Below, one piece after another: positions 44,679 through 53,752 of a stretch of 64,000 nt of DNA. Location of the stretch: assembly GCA_023388935.1 (NCBI GenBank), contig JAEWFG010000280.1:1-64000 (forward strand). Reading direction: 5' to 3'. The number at the start of each line of letters is the position of its first letter. Within the stretch, counting starts at the first letter, position 1. Source of the stretch: Pseudomonadota bacterium. Lineage in GTDB: Bacteria > Pseudomonadota > Alphaproteobacteria > Rhizobiales > Xanthobacteraceae. The notes beneath the pieces were generated by a model that worked only from the letters and a program-made list of their open reading frames with translations, was not told the DNA's origin and made no database searches. A program made the position numbers and the translations under genes.

Positions 44679-45176
44679 TCAGCCCTTCGTCATCGTGATG
44701 TTGACGCCGCGGATCTCGCCCTTGGAACTGATCTGCACCGTCTGCTTGCTGCCGTTGCTGCGCAGCGACAGGTTGGCGGCAAAGCCGTTGGCCTCGACGA
44801 ACACTTCGATCTGGCCGCCGCCCGCGGTGCCCTGAAGGTTGCCGAAGATGTTGCGGCTTGCTTCGCTCCAGTTGCCGGAGATGCGGTCGCCTTGGCTCGT
44901 CACGTCGCTGGTGAGGTCGAATTTGTAGCTATCGCTGGCGCAGTGCAGGGCCTGTTTGAGGCTGAGCCCGCTGCCAGCCACCTTGTAGTCCGCCTTGCAA
45001 CGGATGCGCTCGGTCGTGCCATCGGACAGCGACACCGTGCCGGTTCCGCTCCACGCGCCCTCGAAACCGGCAAACGGTCCGGACGACTGAGCGTGGCTTG
45101 CTGAAACTGAGAAGAGCAGTGCAGCCCCGATGCCAGCCGCCTTGATCGCCCGTCCGGGCCGTCCAAAAAATTGCAT
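44679..45176 (-). CDS. Secreted conserved hypothetical protein
   Basis: A 165-residue protein with a signal peptide (IKAAGIGAALLFSVSASHAQ, cleavage after SHA). The mature domain is beta-rich: GFEGAWSGTGTVSLSDGTTE, RISGNWSEASRNIFGNLQGT, with two cysteines (IRCKADY, LHCASDS) that may pair. The layout resembles small periplasmic lipocalin-like proteins but I do not recognise a named family. ATG 45176 is chosen because the signal peptide then starts correctly. It lies between the two halves of the hopanoid region but on the opposite strand. Confidence 0.75.
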   Translation of the reverse strand: MQFFGRPGRAIKAAGIGAALLFSVSASHAQSSGPFAGFEGAWSGTGTVSLSDGTTERIRCKADYKVAGSGLSLKQALHCASDSYKFDLTSDVTSQGDRISGNWSEASRNIFGNLQGTAGGGQIEVFVEANGFAANLSLRSNGSKQTVQISSKGEIRGVNITMTKG

Positions 45177-45638
45177 CTCAAATATCCCGTTTTGGAAACG
45201 ACGTCCGCCCACGACTAAGGACGTCTCGCCACATCGAAGTTTTAGTGTTCCGAGCCTTTGTCAGGTTCAACGCCTCGGCGCCAGAGATGGTGGTTCACGA
45301 AGCCCTGCGCCATGCTCAGACGTCGCGATTCTCTGTGTTTCGGCATGTTTCTGGCCGAAACGGCGCGACGGACCGATGCAGGGGGGCAACAGGTGCCGAG
45401 CAAAAACGCTACATTCCGGAATTATGACGTAGTATCAATCCGTTACATCTGCCAATGATGATCGGGAGAAGACCTGATTTGGTGGGTGTGGCGCCAATTT
45501 GGCCGCATTTGCCGGTGCTTGTGGCGTTCTCCAAGGCCGCACTTCCGCGGCGACTTGCCATCAGAACAATCCGTTCCGGTCGCCCGCCCTGTGCTGTCCG
45601 GGATCGGTACGATTCTGCCGTCAGAATGAAGGAATACA
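45177..45638. other. Intergenic region, 462 bp
   Basis: Contains the divergent promoters of the secreted protein gene and of the small cysteine-rich protein gene. Base composition is less GC-rich in the right half. I see no gene, repeat or recognised operator. Confidence 0.45.
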
Positions 45639-45869
45639 ATGCGTAAGCTTCTCATGGCTCTCACCCTGCTGTCGGCGTCCCTCTCCACGGCGTTCGCCCA
45701 GCAAGGCCGTGGCACGGAAGCCGAGCAGAAGGCCTGCACGCGCGATGTGCAGAAGTTCTGCCGTCCGGTCATCGATCAAGGCGATTTTACCATCCTGGCC
45801 TGCCTGAAGGAGAACCGGGCCAAGATCTCCCAGGCCTGCGACCAGGTCCTGAAGACCCACAACCAGTAA
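45639..45869 (+). CDS. Small secreted cysteine-rich repeat protein
   Basis: A 76-residue protein with a signal peptide (LLMALTLLSASLSTAFAQ, cleavage after AFA). The mature part has one cysteine-rich repeat: C-x3-DVQKFC ... ACLKENRAKISQAC, the pattern of the Golgi cysteine-rich (PF00839) repeat, found in small alphaproteobacterial secreted proteins. Four cysteines should form two disulphides. It precedes the hpnC operon by 190 bp with a terminator in between, so it is a separate unit. Confidence 0.75.
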   Translation: MRKLLMALTLLSASLSTAFAQQGRGTEAEQKACTRDVQKFCRPVIDQGDFTILACLKENRAKISQACDQVLKTHNQ

Positions 45870-45887
45870 GCTCGGCCACTGGCCCAC

Positions 45888-45911
45888 AAGGCGGCCCCCA
45901 GGCCGCCTTTT
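45888..45911 (+). terminator. Rho-independent terminator
   Basis: An 8-bp stem (AAGGCGGC with GCCGCCTT) and a 6-base loop end in TTTT, 19 bases after the stop of the cysteine-rich protein gene. It separates that gene from the hopanoid operon. Confidence 0.7.
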
Positions 45912-46059
45912 CGAGCCCGATCCGGAAGGGCAGCCATCGACAGACAGCATTGGTTTTGCGGCCGTATTCCCCTATATGGGGGCCGCGGCGGCAGCGCCGG
46001 CACGAGCCCGCGCGAGCGAAAAACCCCTTCCTGTCTAAACGATTGTAAACCAGCCCTCG

Positions 46060-46944
46060 ATGACCTCTGCGAGCGAATTGCGATCCGGCAAGGGTGACCG
46101 CGACGAGAATTTTCCCGTCGCGTCCTGGATCATTCATCCCCGTCATCGCGCACTGATCCTGGCGTACTATAATTTCGTCCGTACCGCCGACGACATTGCC
46201 GACCACGCCACGCTGCCGCCCGACGTGAAGCTCGCTTATCTCGATCTGCTCGAGGCGGAACTGCTCGGCAAGGGCGACACCCAGGCCGAAGCCGTCACTC
46301 TGCGCCGTGCTCTGGCCGAGCGCAGCATGGCGCCGCGCCACGCGCTCGACGTGCTGGTCGCGTTCCGCATGGATGTGACCAAGCTGCGCTACGAGACCTG
46401 GGACGAGGTCATCCACTATTGCCGCTATTCGGCGATGCCGGTCGGCCGTTTCATGCTCGACGTTCATGGCGAGAGCACCTCGACCTGGGCCGCATCGGAC
46501 GCGCTCTGTGCTGCGCTCCAGATCAACAACCACCTCCAGGATTGCGGCAAGGATTTTCGCGAGCTCAATCGCGTCTACCTGCCGCGCGATGCGCTGGCCG
46601 CAAGCGGCGCCTCCGTCGAGCAGCTCGGACTTGCCCAGTCGCCGCCGGCGATGCTGGCCTGCCTTCAGGCGCTTGCCGTGCGCAACGAAGCGCTGCTCAA
46701 CGAGAGCAGGTCGCTCAGCGCGGAGGTGAGGGATTTTCGCCTCGGCGTCGACATCTCGGTGATCCAGGCCTACGCCGATCGCATCGTGCGCCTGCTCAAG
46801 GTGCGCGATCCCCTGCGCGAGCGCGTGCATCTCAACAAGCTCGAGCTCCTCACCTTCAGCCTCGCCGGAATGATCGGCGAAGTCGGCCGCCGCGCAATCG
46901 GGCGCAGGGCCATCTCCAGACCGGGGACTGCACATGACGCTTGA
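46060..46944 (+). CDS. hpnC: Squalene synthase HpnC (hydroxysqualene synthase)
   Basis: A 294-residue member of the squalene/phytoene synthase family. Two Asp-rich motifs are present: DDIAD at residues 44-48 (VRTADDIADHA) and D161-CGK-D165 (NNHLQDCGKDFREL). HpnC converts presqualene diphosphate to hydroxysqualene. It is the first gene of the hpnC-hpnD-hpnE-shc-hpnG operon and overlaps hpnD by 11 bp. ATG 46060 fits the family N-terminus. Confidence 0.93.
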   Translation: MTSASELRSGKGDRDENFPVASWIIHPRHRALILAYYNFVRTADDIADHATLPPDVKLAYLDLLEAELLGKGDTQAEAVTLRRALAERSMAPRHALDVLVAFRMDVTKLRYETWDEVIHYCRYSAMPVGRFMLDVHGESTSTWAASDALCAALQINNHLQDCGKDFRELNRVYLPRDALAASGASVEQLGLAQSPPAMLACLQALAVRNEALLNESRSLSAEVRDFRLGVDISVIQAYADRIVRLLKVRDPLRERVHLNKLELLTFSLAGMIGEVGRRAIGRRAISRPGTAHDA

Positions 46945-47773
46945 GGCGACCTCGCCCGGCGCCAGTTATGGCTCGACCGCATCGAACAGCTCCTTCTATG
47001 CTGCGATGCGGATCCTGCCGCGCGACCAGCGCGAGGCGATGTTCCAGATCTACAGCTTCTGTCGGCAGGTCGACGACATCGCCGATTCCGACGGCCCGCG
47101 CGACGAGCGGCTCGCCGCGCTGCAGGAGTGGCGCAATGACATCGACGCGCTTTATCAGGGCAATCCGCCGCCGCGGCTGAAGGACTATGTCGCCTCGGTG
47201 AAGGCCTTCGGGCTGAAGCGCGAAGATTTCCTTGCCATCGTCGACGGCATGGAGATGGACGTACCGCAGGACATCCGCGCGCCCGACATGGCGACGCTGG
47301 ATCTCTATTGCGATCGGGTCGCCAGCGCGGTGGGACGGCTGTCGGTGCGGGTGTTCGGCTTGCCGGAGCAGGACGGCATCCTGCTCGCGCACCATCTCGG
47401 CCGCGCGCTCCAGCTCACCAACATCCTGCGCGACATCGACGAGGACGCAACGCTCGGCCGGCTCTATTTGCCGCGCGAGGCGCTGCTGCATGCCGGCATT
47501 ACGTCAACTGATCCGAACCTCGTGATCGCGGAGCGCGCGCTGCCAAAGGTCTGCCTGCCGCTGGCGCAGCGCGCGAAGGCGCATTTCGAGGAGTCGGACG
47601 AGATCATGAACCGCAACAGGCGCCGCGCGGTGCGCGCGCCGCGGATCATGTCGAAATACTACCACGCCATTCTGGACCTCCTGATCGCGCGCGGTTTCAA
47701 CTCGCCGCGCGAGCCCGTGCGTGTGTCGAAGTTCACGCGCATCGCCATCCTGCTCCGCTACGCATTCATCTGA
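46934..47773 (+). CDS. hpnD: Presqualene diphosphate synthase HpnD
   Basis: A 279-residue squalene/phytoene synthase family enzyme. DDIAD at residues 47-51 (CRQVDDIADSD) and D167-IDE-D171 (NILRDIDEDATLGR) are the two Mg-diphosphate binding motifs. HpnD joins two farnesyl diphosphates into presqualene diphosphate. Its start overlaps hpnC and its stop shares one base with the hpnE start, so the three are translationally linked. Confidence 0.94.
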   Translation: MTLEATSPGASYGSTASNSSFYAAMRILPRDQREAMFQIYSFCRQVDDIADSDGPRDERLAALQEWRNDIDALYQGNPPPRLKDYVASVKAFGLKREDFLAIVDGMEMDVPQDIRAPDMATLDLYCDRVASAVGRLSVRVFGLPEQDGILLAHHLGRALQLTNILRDIDEDATLGRLYLPREALLHAGITSTDPNLVIAERALPKVCLPLAQRAKAHFEESDEIMNRNRRRAVRAPRIMSKYYHAILDLLIARGFNSPREPVRVSKFTRIAILLRYAFI

Positions 47774-49029
47774 TGCAAAACACAGCTCACATCATCGGTG
47801 CTGGAATTTCCGGCCTCTCCGCCGCCGTGCGGCTCGCCAATGCCGGCTTCAAGGTCGCCGTGCACGAGGCGACGCATCAGGTCGGCGGCCGCTGCCGCTC
47901 CTATTTCGACGGCGCCACCAATCTCACCATCGACAACGGCAATCATCTGGTGCTGTCGGGCAACAGCCATGCACTGGCCTATGCGCGTTCGATCGGCACC
48001 GAGGCGGGCCTGGTCGGTCCCGAGCGCGCGCAGTTTCCGTTCGTCGATCTCGCGACCGGGCAGCGCTGGCAGATCGATCTCGGCGATGGCCGCCTGCCGA
48101 CCTGGGTGCTCGACGAGAGCCGCCGCGTTCCCGATACCGGGCTCACCGATTATCTCAAGCTGGCGCCGCTGATCTGGGCGTCGGAAGAGACGCTGGTCGC
48201 CAAGTCCATTCCCTGCGAAGGCATCCTCTATCAGCGCCTCGTGCAGCCGCTGCTGCTTGCAGCGCTCAACGTCGATCCGCCCGAGGGATCGGCCGGGCTT
48301 GCCGGCGCGATCGTGCGCGAGACCTTGATTGCCGGCGGGCAGGCCTGCCGGCCGCTGATTGCGCGCGACGGCCTCAGCGCCGTGCTGATCGAGCCAGCCG
48401 TGAAATTCCTGCAGGAGCGTGGCCACACCGTTCAGCTCGGCCATGAGCTGCGTTCGTTCGCGACCAACGACGGCAAGGTCGGCGCGCTGAATTTTGGCGG
48501 CGAAGACGTGATCCAGCTTGGTGAGGGCGATGTCATCGTGATGGCGGTACCGCCGCGCGCCGCGTCGAGCCTGCTGCCGGGCCTGAAGACGCCGACCGAA
48601 TTCCGCGCCATCGTGAACGCGCATTTCCGTTTCGAACCACCGCCTGGTGCTGCTCCGATCCTCGGCGTGATCGGTGGCATCTTTGAATGGCTGTTCGCGT
48701 TCCCGAACCGGTTTTCCGTCACCATCAGCAACAGCGATGGTCTGGTCGACATGCCGCGCGAGGAACTCGCACAGGCGATCTGGAACGACGTCTGCAAGGC
48801 GGGTGGCATTTCCGGCGAGCTTCCTCCCTGGCAGATCGTGCGCGAGCGCCGGGCCACTTTTGCCGCCACGCCAGCGCAGAATGCCCTGCGCCCGGGGCCG
48901 GTCACGGCGCTGAAAAACCTGTTTCTTGCCGGCGATTGGACTGCTACGGGATTGCCTGCAACCATCGAGGGATCGGTCCGGTCGGGTGATCGCGCCGCCG
49001 ATCTGGTTCTGGCCGCAAAGCGGCCCTGA
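47773..49029 (+). CDS. hpnE: Hydroxysqualene dehydroxylase HpnE
   Basis: A 418-residue FAD-dependent amine oxidase/desaturase-like protein. The Rossmann motif GAGISG lies at residues 9-14 (HIIGAGISGLSAAVRL) and the C-terminal FAD motif is LFLAGDWTATGLPATIEG. It reduces hydroxysqualene to squalene, completing the HpnC-HpnD-HpnE route. ATG overlaps the hpnD stop (TGATG). Confidence 0.94.
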   Translation: MQNTAHIIGAGISGLSAAVRLANAGFKVAVHEATHQVGGRCRSYFDGATNLTIDNGNHLVLSGNSHALAYARSIGTEAGLVGPERAQFPFVDLATGQRWQIDLGDGRLPTWVLDESRRVPDTGLTDYLKLAPLIWASEETLVAKSIPCEGILYQRLVQPLLLAALNVDPPEGSAGLAGAIVRETLIAGGQACRPLIARDGLSAVLIEPAVKFLQERGHTVQLGHELRSFATNDGKVGALNFGGEDVIQLGEGDVIVMAVPPRAASSLLPGLKTPTEFRAIVNAHFRFEPPPGAAPILGVIGGIFEWLFAFPNRFSVTISNSDGLVDMPREELAQAIWNDVCKAGGISGELPPWQIVRERRATFAATPAQNALRPGPVTALKNLFLAGDWTATGLPATIEGSVRSGDRAADLVLAAKRP

Positions 49030-49079
49030 CGGGCTTTGTCCCGATCACTCTCAATCGACTATCGGAGCAATCGAACGAC

Positions 49080-51032
49080 ATGGATGCCGTGAACGTGACC
49101 AGCCGCGAAGCCCTGGAATCGAGCATTGCGTCGGCCACGCAAGGCGTCCTGGGCTTCCAGCAATCCGACGGCCATTGGGTCTTCGAGCTCGAGGCCGACT
49201 GTACGATTCCGGCCGAATACATCCTGCTGCGCCATTATCTCGCAGAGCCGGTCGACACGGTGCTCGAGGCCAAGATCGGCAACTATCTACGCCGCATCCA
49301 GGGCGCTCATGGCGGCTGGCCGCTGGTGCATGACGGTGAGTTCGACATGAGTGCCAGCGTGAAGGCTTACTTCGCGCTGAAGATGATCGGCGATTCCGTC
49401 GATGCGCCGCATATGGTGCGTGCGCGCGAGGCGATCCGTTCCCGCGGCGGCGCCATCAACAGCAACGTCTTCACGCGCTTCTTGCTTGCGACGTTCGGCG
49501 TGGTGACCTGGCGCGCGACGCCGGTGCTGCCGATCGAGATCGTGCTGCTGCCGTTCTGGTCGCCGTTCCACCTCAACAAGATTTCCTACTGGGCGCGCAC
49601 CACCATGGTGCCCCTGATGGTGATCGCCGCGCTGAAGCCGCGCGCGAAGAATCCGAAGGGCGTCGGTATCGACGAGCTGTTTCTCCAGGATCCGCGCTCG
49701 ATCGGCATGACCGCGAAGGCGCCGCACCAGAGCATGGCCTGGTTCCTGCTGTTCCGTTCGCTCGATGCGGTCTTGCGCGTCGTCGAACCGATGTTTCCCA
49801 AGAGCCTTCGCAAGCGCGCGATCGATGCGGCGCTCGCCTTCACCGAGGAGCGGCTCAACGGCGAGGACGGCATGGGCGCGATCTATCCGCCCATGGCCAA
49901 CATCGTCATGATGTACGATGCGCTCGGCAAGGACGAGAACTATCCGCCGCGCGCGATCACGCGCCGGGGCATCGACAAGCTGCTGGTGATCGGCGAGGAG
50001 GAGGCTTACTGCCAGCCTTGCGTCTCTCCAGTGTGGGACACGACGCTGGCCGCTCATGCACTGCTGGAAGCCGGCGGCGACAAGGCCGTGCCTGCGGCCA
50101 AGCAGGGCCTCGACTGGCTGATCCCGAAGCAGGAGCTCAGCGTGAAGGGCGACTGGGCTGTGAAGCGCCCCGACGTGCGTCCGGGCGGCTGGGCCTTCCA
50201 GTACAACAATGCCCACTATCCCGATCTCGACGACACCGCGGTGGTGGTGATGTCGATGGACCGCATGCGCCGGGAGCACGGTGCGACCGGCTATGACGCT
50301 GCGATCGACCGCGGCCGGGAATGGATCGAGGGCATGCAGAGCGACGATGGCGGCTGGGCTGCCTTCGACGTCAACAACCTCGAATATTACCTGAACAACA
50401 TCCCGTTCTCCGACCATGGCGCGCTGCTCGATCCCCCGACCGAGGACGTCACCGCGCGCTGCATCTCGATGCTGACCCAGCTCGGCGAGACGGAGAAGAC
50501 CAGCAAGCACGTCGCCGACGGGGTCGCCTACCTCAGGAAGACGCAGCACCCGGAAGGGTCCTGGTACGGCCGCTGGGGCATGAACTTCATCTATGGAACC
50601 TGGTCGGTGCTGTGCGCCCTGAACATGGCCAGGGTCGACCACAAGGACCCGATGATTCGGAAGGCCGCCGCCTGGCTGGCCTCGATCCAGAACGAGGACG
50701 GCGGCTGGGGCGAGGACGCCGTCAGCTACCGGCTGGACTACAAGGGCTGGGAGGCTGCCCCCTCGACCGCCTCGCAAACGGCATGGGCCTTGCTTGCCCT
50801 GATGGCTGCTGGCGAGGTTGATCACCCGGCCGTTGCCCGCGGGGTGGAGTACCTGATTGCAACACAGAACAAAAAAGGACTCTGGGACGAGCAGCGGTAC
50901 ACCGCCACAGGCTTTCCCCGTGTATTCTATCTACGTTATCATGGTTACCCGAAGTTCTTTCCGCTGTGGGCGTTGGCGCGGTATCGGAACTTGCGGAACA
51001 CCAACAGCAGGGTGGTAGGGGTCGGGATGTGA
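49080..51032 (+). CDS. shc: Squalene-hopene cyclase
   Basis: A 650-residue class II terpene cyclase. The catalytic DxDD motif is D382-L-D384-D385 (HYPDLDDTAVVV). Several QW repeats are visible, such as QSDDGGWAAFD, QHPEGSWYGRWG, QNEDGGWGEDAV and QNKKGLWDE. The C-terminus FYLRYHGYPKFFPLWALARY is typical of membrane-associated cyclases. It turns squalene into hopene and hopanol. The hpnG start overlaps its stop (GTGA). Also named hpnF. Confidence 0.96.
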   Translation: MDAVNVTSREALESSIASATQGVLGFQQSDGHWVFELEADCTIPAEYILLRHYLAEPVDTVLEAKIGNYLRRIQGAHGGWPLVHDGEFDMSASVKAYFALKMIGDSVDAPHMVRAREAIRSRGGAINSNVFTRFLLATFGVVTWRATPVLPIEIVLLPFWSPFHLNKISYWARTTMVPLMVIAALKPRAKNPKGVGIDELFLQDPRSIGMTAKAPHQSMAWFLLFRSLDAVLRVVEPMFPKSLRKRAIDAALAFTEERLNGEDGMGAIYPPMANIVMMYDALGKDENYPPRAITRRGIDKLLVIGEEEAYCQPCVSPVWDTTLAAHALLEAGGDKAVPAAKQGLDWLIPKQELSVKGDWAVKRPDVRPGGWAFQYNNAHYPDLDDTAVVVMSMDRMRREHGATGYDAAIDRGREWIEGMQSDDGGWAAFDVNNLEYYLNNIPFSDHGALLDPPTEDVTARCISMLTQLGETEKTSKHVADGVAYLRKTQHPEGSWYGRWGMNFIYGTWSVLCALNMARVDHKDPMIRKAAAWLASIQNEDGGWGEDAVSYRLDYKGWEAAPSTASQTAWALLALMAAGEVDHPAVARGVEYLIATQNKKGLWDEQRYTATGFPRVFYLRYHGYPKFFPLWALARYRNLRNTNSRVVGVGM

Positions 51033-51778
51033 CTTTGGGGATGGGGGAGTATATTACCGCGGGTAATGCCATTGATCCGCGGCCAATATTGATTGTGACC
51101 GGACTGGTCCAGGAGGCCCGTATCGCGGCCGGACCCGGAATGGCTGTCATCTGCTCGTCGAGCAGCCCGACCCAGTTGCGGGCACTGCTGACTGTGGTGG
51201 ATCCCGAAACGATTCGTGGCGTCATCTCTTTCGGCGTAGCCGGCGGGCTCGACCCGACGCTGCGCTCCGGCGATGTCGTACTGGCGACCGAAGTACTCTC
51301 CGGCGATACCCGATGGGCCGCCGGGCTGTCACTCGCCGACGACCTCATCGATCGACTGACGTCGGGGCGCCGCCGCGTTGTGCGCGGCAGCCTCGCCGGC
51401 GCCGAGGAAGTGGTCACCGGCCGGTCGTGCAAGGCGGCGCTGCATTCGGAGACCGGAGCTGCGGCCGTCGACATGGAGAGCCACATCGCGGCCGCCTACG
51501 CCGCCGAGGCCGGGCTGCCCTTTGCTGCGGTCCGGGTCATCAGCGATCCCGCCCACCGCGCACTGCCGGCGCTCGCCCGCGCCGCCATCAAGCCGAACGG
51601 ACAGATCGACCTCGCGGCCGTCCTGCGCGGCATCGTGCGCAATCCGGCGACGCTGCATGCGCTGGTCTCGACCGGCATCGACTTCAACCGCGCGCTGCGC
51701 TCCCTTCGCGGCTGCCGCGACTTCCTGATCGGCACCGAGCTCCTCGACAGCGAGGCCCTGGCCTCCGAGACGGCCTGA
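51029..51778 (+). CDS. hpnG: Adenosylhopane nucleosidase HpnG
   Basis: A 249-residue protein of the nucleoside phosphorylase (MTA/SAH nucleosidase) fold: GVISFGVAGGLDPTLRSGDV and the nucleoside-binding AAVDMESHIAAAYAAEAGLP. HpnG removes adenine from adenosylhopane to give ribosylhopane. GTG 51029 overlaps the shc stop; ATG 51041 is a close alternative. It is the last gene of the operon and is followed by a terminator. Its last 156 bp are repeated at 53538-53693 with three base differences. Confidence 0.92.
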   Translation: MTLGMGEYITAGNAIDPRPILIVTGLVQEARIAAGPGMAVICSSSSPTQLRALLTVVDPETIRGVISFGVAGGLDPTLRSGDVVLATEVLSGDTRWAAGLSLADDLIDRLTSGRRRVVRGSLAGAEEVVTGRSCKAALHSETGAAAVDMESHIAAAYAAEAGLPFAAVRVISDPAHRALPALARAAIKPNGQIDLAAVLRGIVRNPATLHALVSTGIDFNRALRSLRGCRDFLIGTELLDSEALASETA

Positions 51779-51801
51779 GCGGTTCTCGATCTGACAACAC
51801 A

Positions 51802-51838
51802 AAAAGGCCCAGTCGCCATTGGCGTCCGGGCCTTTTCC
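51802..51838 (+). terminator. Rho-independent terminator after hpnG
   Basis: The hairpin AAAAGGCCC...GGGCCTTTT with inner pairing and a following T-rich stretch lies 24 bases after hpnG. A near-identical terminator lies at 53717-53752 after the duplicated hpnG end. Confidence 0.85.
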
Positions 51839-51863
51839 GTTTTGTGCCGAGCCCCGCCACCTC

Positions 51864-51967
51864 GTCATTCCGGGGCGCGCCACTTGGCGCGAGCCCGGAA
51901 TCCATCGGGCCAAAAGACACGCGGCGAAATGGATTCCGGGCTCGCGCTCCGTGCGCCCGGGAATGAC
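51864..51967. repeat. Imperfect palindromic dispersed repeat
   Basis: Starting gtcattccggggcgcgcc and ending gcgcccgggaatgac, the element has long imperfect inverted arms (gagcccggaatccat with atggattccgggctc). It is a repeat type common between genes of Bradyrhizobium. A left-half copy in the same orientation lies at 53399-53457, on the other side of the FkbM gene. Confidence 0.75.
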
Positions 51968-51996
51968 GGAGGAGGGCGAGAGAAGCGCGCCTCGCT

Positions 51997-53106
51997 TCAA
52001 GCAGACTTACAAAACAGCACGGTTTCTTCGGGGTAGATCGTAAAATGATCCAGCCACATCTTGTAGCCAAGGTTCAAGGAATTGATGAATAGGGGAAGTT
52101 CGATCCAGTCATTAGGCTTGTGATAGACGCAAATCGCCAATGTTGGTTTGAACCGATTGAGCGTGCCCACGGCGCCTTTGAGCGCGGAAAGCTCGGCACC
52201 CTCAATGTCCATTTTTATGAAATCGACACGAGGCAAATCTCTGTCACGAACCACATCGTCGATGGAGATGGTTCTGACTTCGGTCGCGCCGTGGAAGAGG
52301 GGACGTTCGGAAACCTGGCTTCCGGGACCATTGTTCAGCACATAGAGTATCTTGTCGGATGACTCCCATACCGGTCTCTCGATGATCTCGATATTTGACG
52401 AATATTTGGGGTTCAGTTCCAGGTTCTGACGCAAGATCTCAAGATTGTCTGGTATGAATTCAAAGCCGATGACCTTCCCCGCGGGCCCCACCTTCGTTGC
52501 AAAATAAAGGCTAGTATCCCCGTAGCAGCTGCCGGCCTCGATCACGATATCTCCGGTCTTTGCTGCGATCGCTGGCTTTACTCCGGTGTACTCGTATTGC
52601 GTTTTCAGAAAGGTGGCGTCGATCCCAAGGGGAACGGAAAACAGATTGATATCGTAGCCGATCTCCTTCAGATCGAAATGAGTCAACTCGAAGTGCATGT
52701 TTTTGATTTTTTTTGCAGGCAGGCGGTTCGTTTGTAGACCCCGTGCCAAGCTCCGTTCCTGCCAATATTTTGGGGAATTTCGAAAGATCTTGACGAGGTC
52801 ATGCCCAATCACGCGTTGAACGAACAACTCTAACAGGACGTCCTTGGAATATTCGTCCTGCAGTAACTGGTAAGTATCCAGCAATACCAGAGGAAGCGCC
52901 TTTGAGTTTTTCAATCGAGCTATTGCTTCGATTTTGCTCTGATACTTTTGAATATCGGGACCTAGCGCTCGCTTGGGCTCAGCTCCATACCGATCCGCCT
53001 CGTGGTTTTGTTCAAGATCTCTTGTCGCGATTTCGTACAACTTGGCCTGCAAGTGAGACAAGAATGAAATTGCGACTTCTGGAGACATTTGACCTTCTGG
53101 AGACAT
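51997..53106 (-). CDS. FkbM family methyltransferase
   Basis: A 369-residue protein. The C-terminal 220 residues are a FkbM SAM-dependent methyltransferase: motif I is VIEAGSCYGDTSLYFATKVG, and VDFIKMDIEGAELSALKGAV is the diagnostic post-motif. The N-terminal 140 residues are helical (LPLVLLDTYQLLQDEYSKDV) and of unknown role. Start is ATG 53106 or ATG 53088, the latter preceded by GAAGG. Base composition is clearly lower in GC and codon use differs from the hopanoid genes around it, a sign of transfer. It sits between hpnG and hpnH, flanked by duplicated hpnG 3' ends. FkbM enzymes O-methylate sugars or polyketides; a hopanoid or surface-glycan substrate is speculative. Confidence 0.87.
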   Translation of the reverse strand: MSPEGQMSPEVAISFLSHLQAKLYEIATRDLEQNHEADRYGAEPKRALGPDIQKYQSKIEAIARLKNSKALPLVLLDTYQLLQDEYSKDVLLELFVQRVIGHDLVKIFRNSPKYWQERSLARGLQTNRLPAKKIKNMHFELTHFDLKEIGYDINLFSVPLGIDATFLKTQYEYTGVKPAIAAKTGDIVIEAGSCYGDTSLYFATKVGPAGKVIGFEFIPDNLEILRQNLELNPKYSSNIEIIERPVWESSDKILYVLNNGPGSQVSERPLFHGATEVRTISIDDVVRDRDLPRVDFIKMDIEGAELSALKGAVGTLNRFKPTLAICVYHKPNDWIELPLFINSLNLGYKMWLDHFTIYPEETVLFCKSA

Positions 53107-53398
53107 TTGAATGGCTGAGCCTCTCTTTATCCGGCGGTAAGCAAATCCGACGGCACCTGATTCCGCGCCTTCAAATTGGCGAACGCGACCGGAGTCATTG
53201 AGTGCATGGTCGCCGCAAGTCTTGCCTTCTCGTACCGCTTCAACTGTGCTTGCCGGGGTCCACGAACGCGACCGTAGCGTCCCGTTGGGAGAGTTTCCGG
53301 TACGAAGCTGGTGTGAAACTGGCGCAGCCTGAACATTCCATGACCTCATCCATCAAGGCGTGCGAGGTCCCGTTTCGACGCCGGGCCCGAGGCCTGGT
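53107..53398. other. Region upstream of the FkbM gene
   Basis: About 290 bases between the FkbM start and the repeat cluster. The FkbM reading frame stays open here to 53349, but the translation is Arg/Ser/Gly-rich and has no good start site. It should hold the FkbM promoter on the minus strand. I see no other gene. Confidence 0.4.
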
Positions 53399-53457
53399 CT
53401 TTCCGAGGCGCGCCATCTGGCGCGAGTCCGGAATCCATCGGACCGCAGGACACGCGA
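53399..53457. repeat. Half copy of the dispersed palindromic repeat
   Basis: The stretch ggcgcgccatctggcgcgag and cggaatccatcgga closely matches the left half of the element at 51864-51967 in the same orientation. The right half is missing; it runs into the small inverted-repeat element at 53456. Confidence 0.7.
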
Positions 53458-53538
53458 ATTACGGGGACAGTGCACTCAATTGAGCTTCAGATAGCCGAGC
53501 GTCGCTCCAACCAATTTTGTGCACTGTCCCCGTAATTC
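53456..53538. mobile_element. MITE-like element with perfect 20-bp terminal inverted repeats
   Basis: GAATTACGGGGACAGTGCAC at 53456-53475 and its exact reverse complement at 53519-53538 bound a 43-base centre with no coding capacity. The acggggacagtgcac end sequence is of the kind seen beside REP-associated (IS200-like) transposases in other proteobacteria. It abuts the duplicated hpnG end exactly at 53538. No transposase is present. Confidence 0.75.
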
Positions 53539-53693
53539 TGCGCGGCATCGTGCGCAATCCGGCGACGCTGCATGCGCTGGTCTCGACCGGCATCGACTTC
53601 AACCGCGCGCTGCGCTCCCTGCGCGGCTGCCGCGACTTCCTGATCGGCACCGAACTCGTCGACAGCGAGGCCCTGGCCTCCGAGACGGCCTGA
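53538..53693 (+). pseudogene. hpnG: Duplicated 3' end of hpnG
   Basis: These 156 bases encode the last 51 residues and stop codon of HpnG (RGIVRNPATLHALVSTGIDF and on) and match 51623-51778 with only three base changes and no gap. There is no start codon and nothing of the rest of the gene. The match continues through the terminator that follows. The copy is on the same strand, 1915 bp downstream of the original. Confidence 0.93.
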
Positions 53694-53716
53694 GCGGCTT
53701 CTTCGATCCGACAAAA

Positions 53717-53752
53717 GAAAAGGCCCGGTCGCCATTGGCGTCCGGGCCTTTT
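53717..53752. terminator. Terminator downstream of duplicated hpnG end
   Basis: The stem AAAAGGCCCGG pairs with CCGGGCCTTTT around a short loop; T-rich sequence follows on the plus strand and an A-run precedes, so it can also serve the convergent hpnH. It is the counterpart of the terminator at 51802-51838. Confidence 0.85.
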
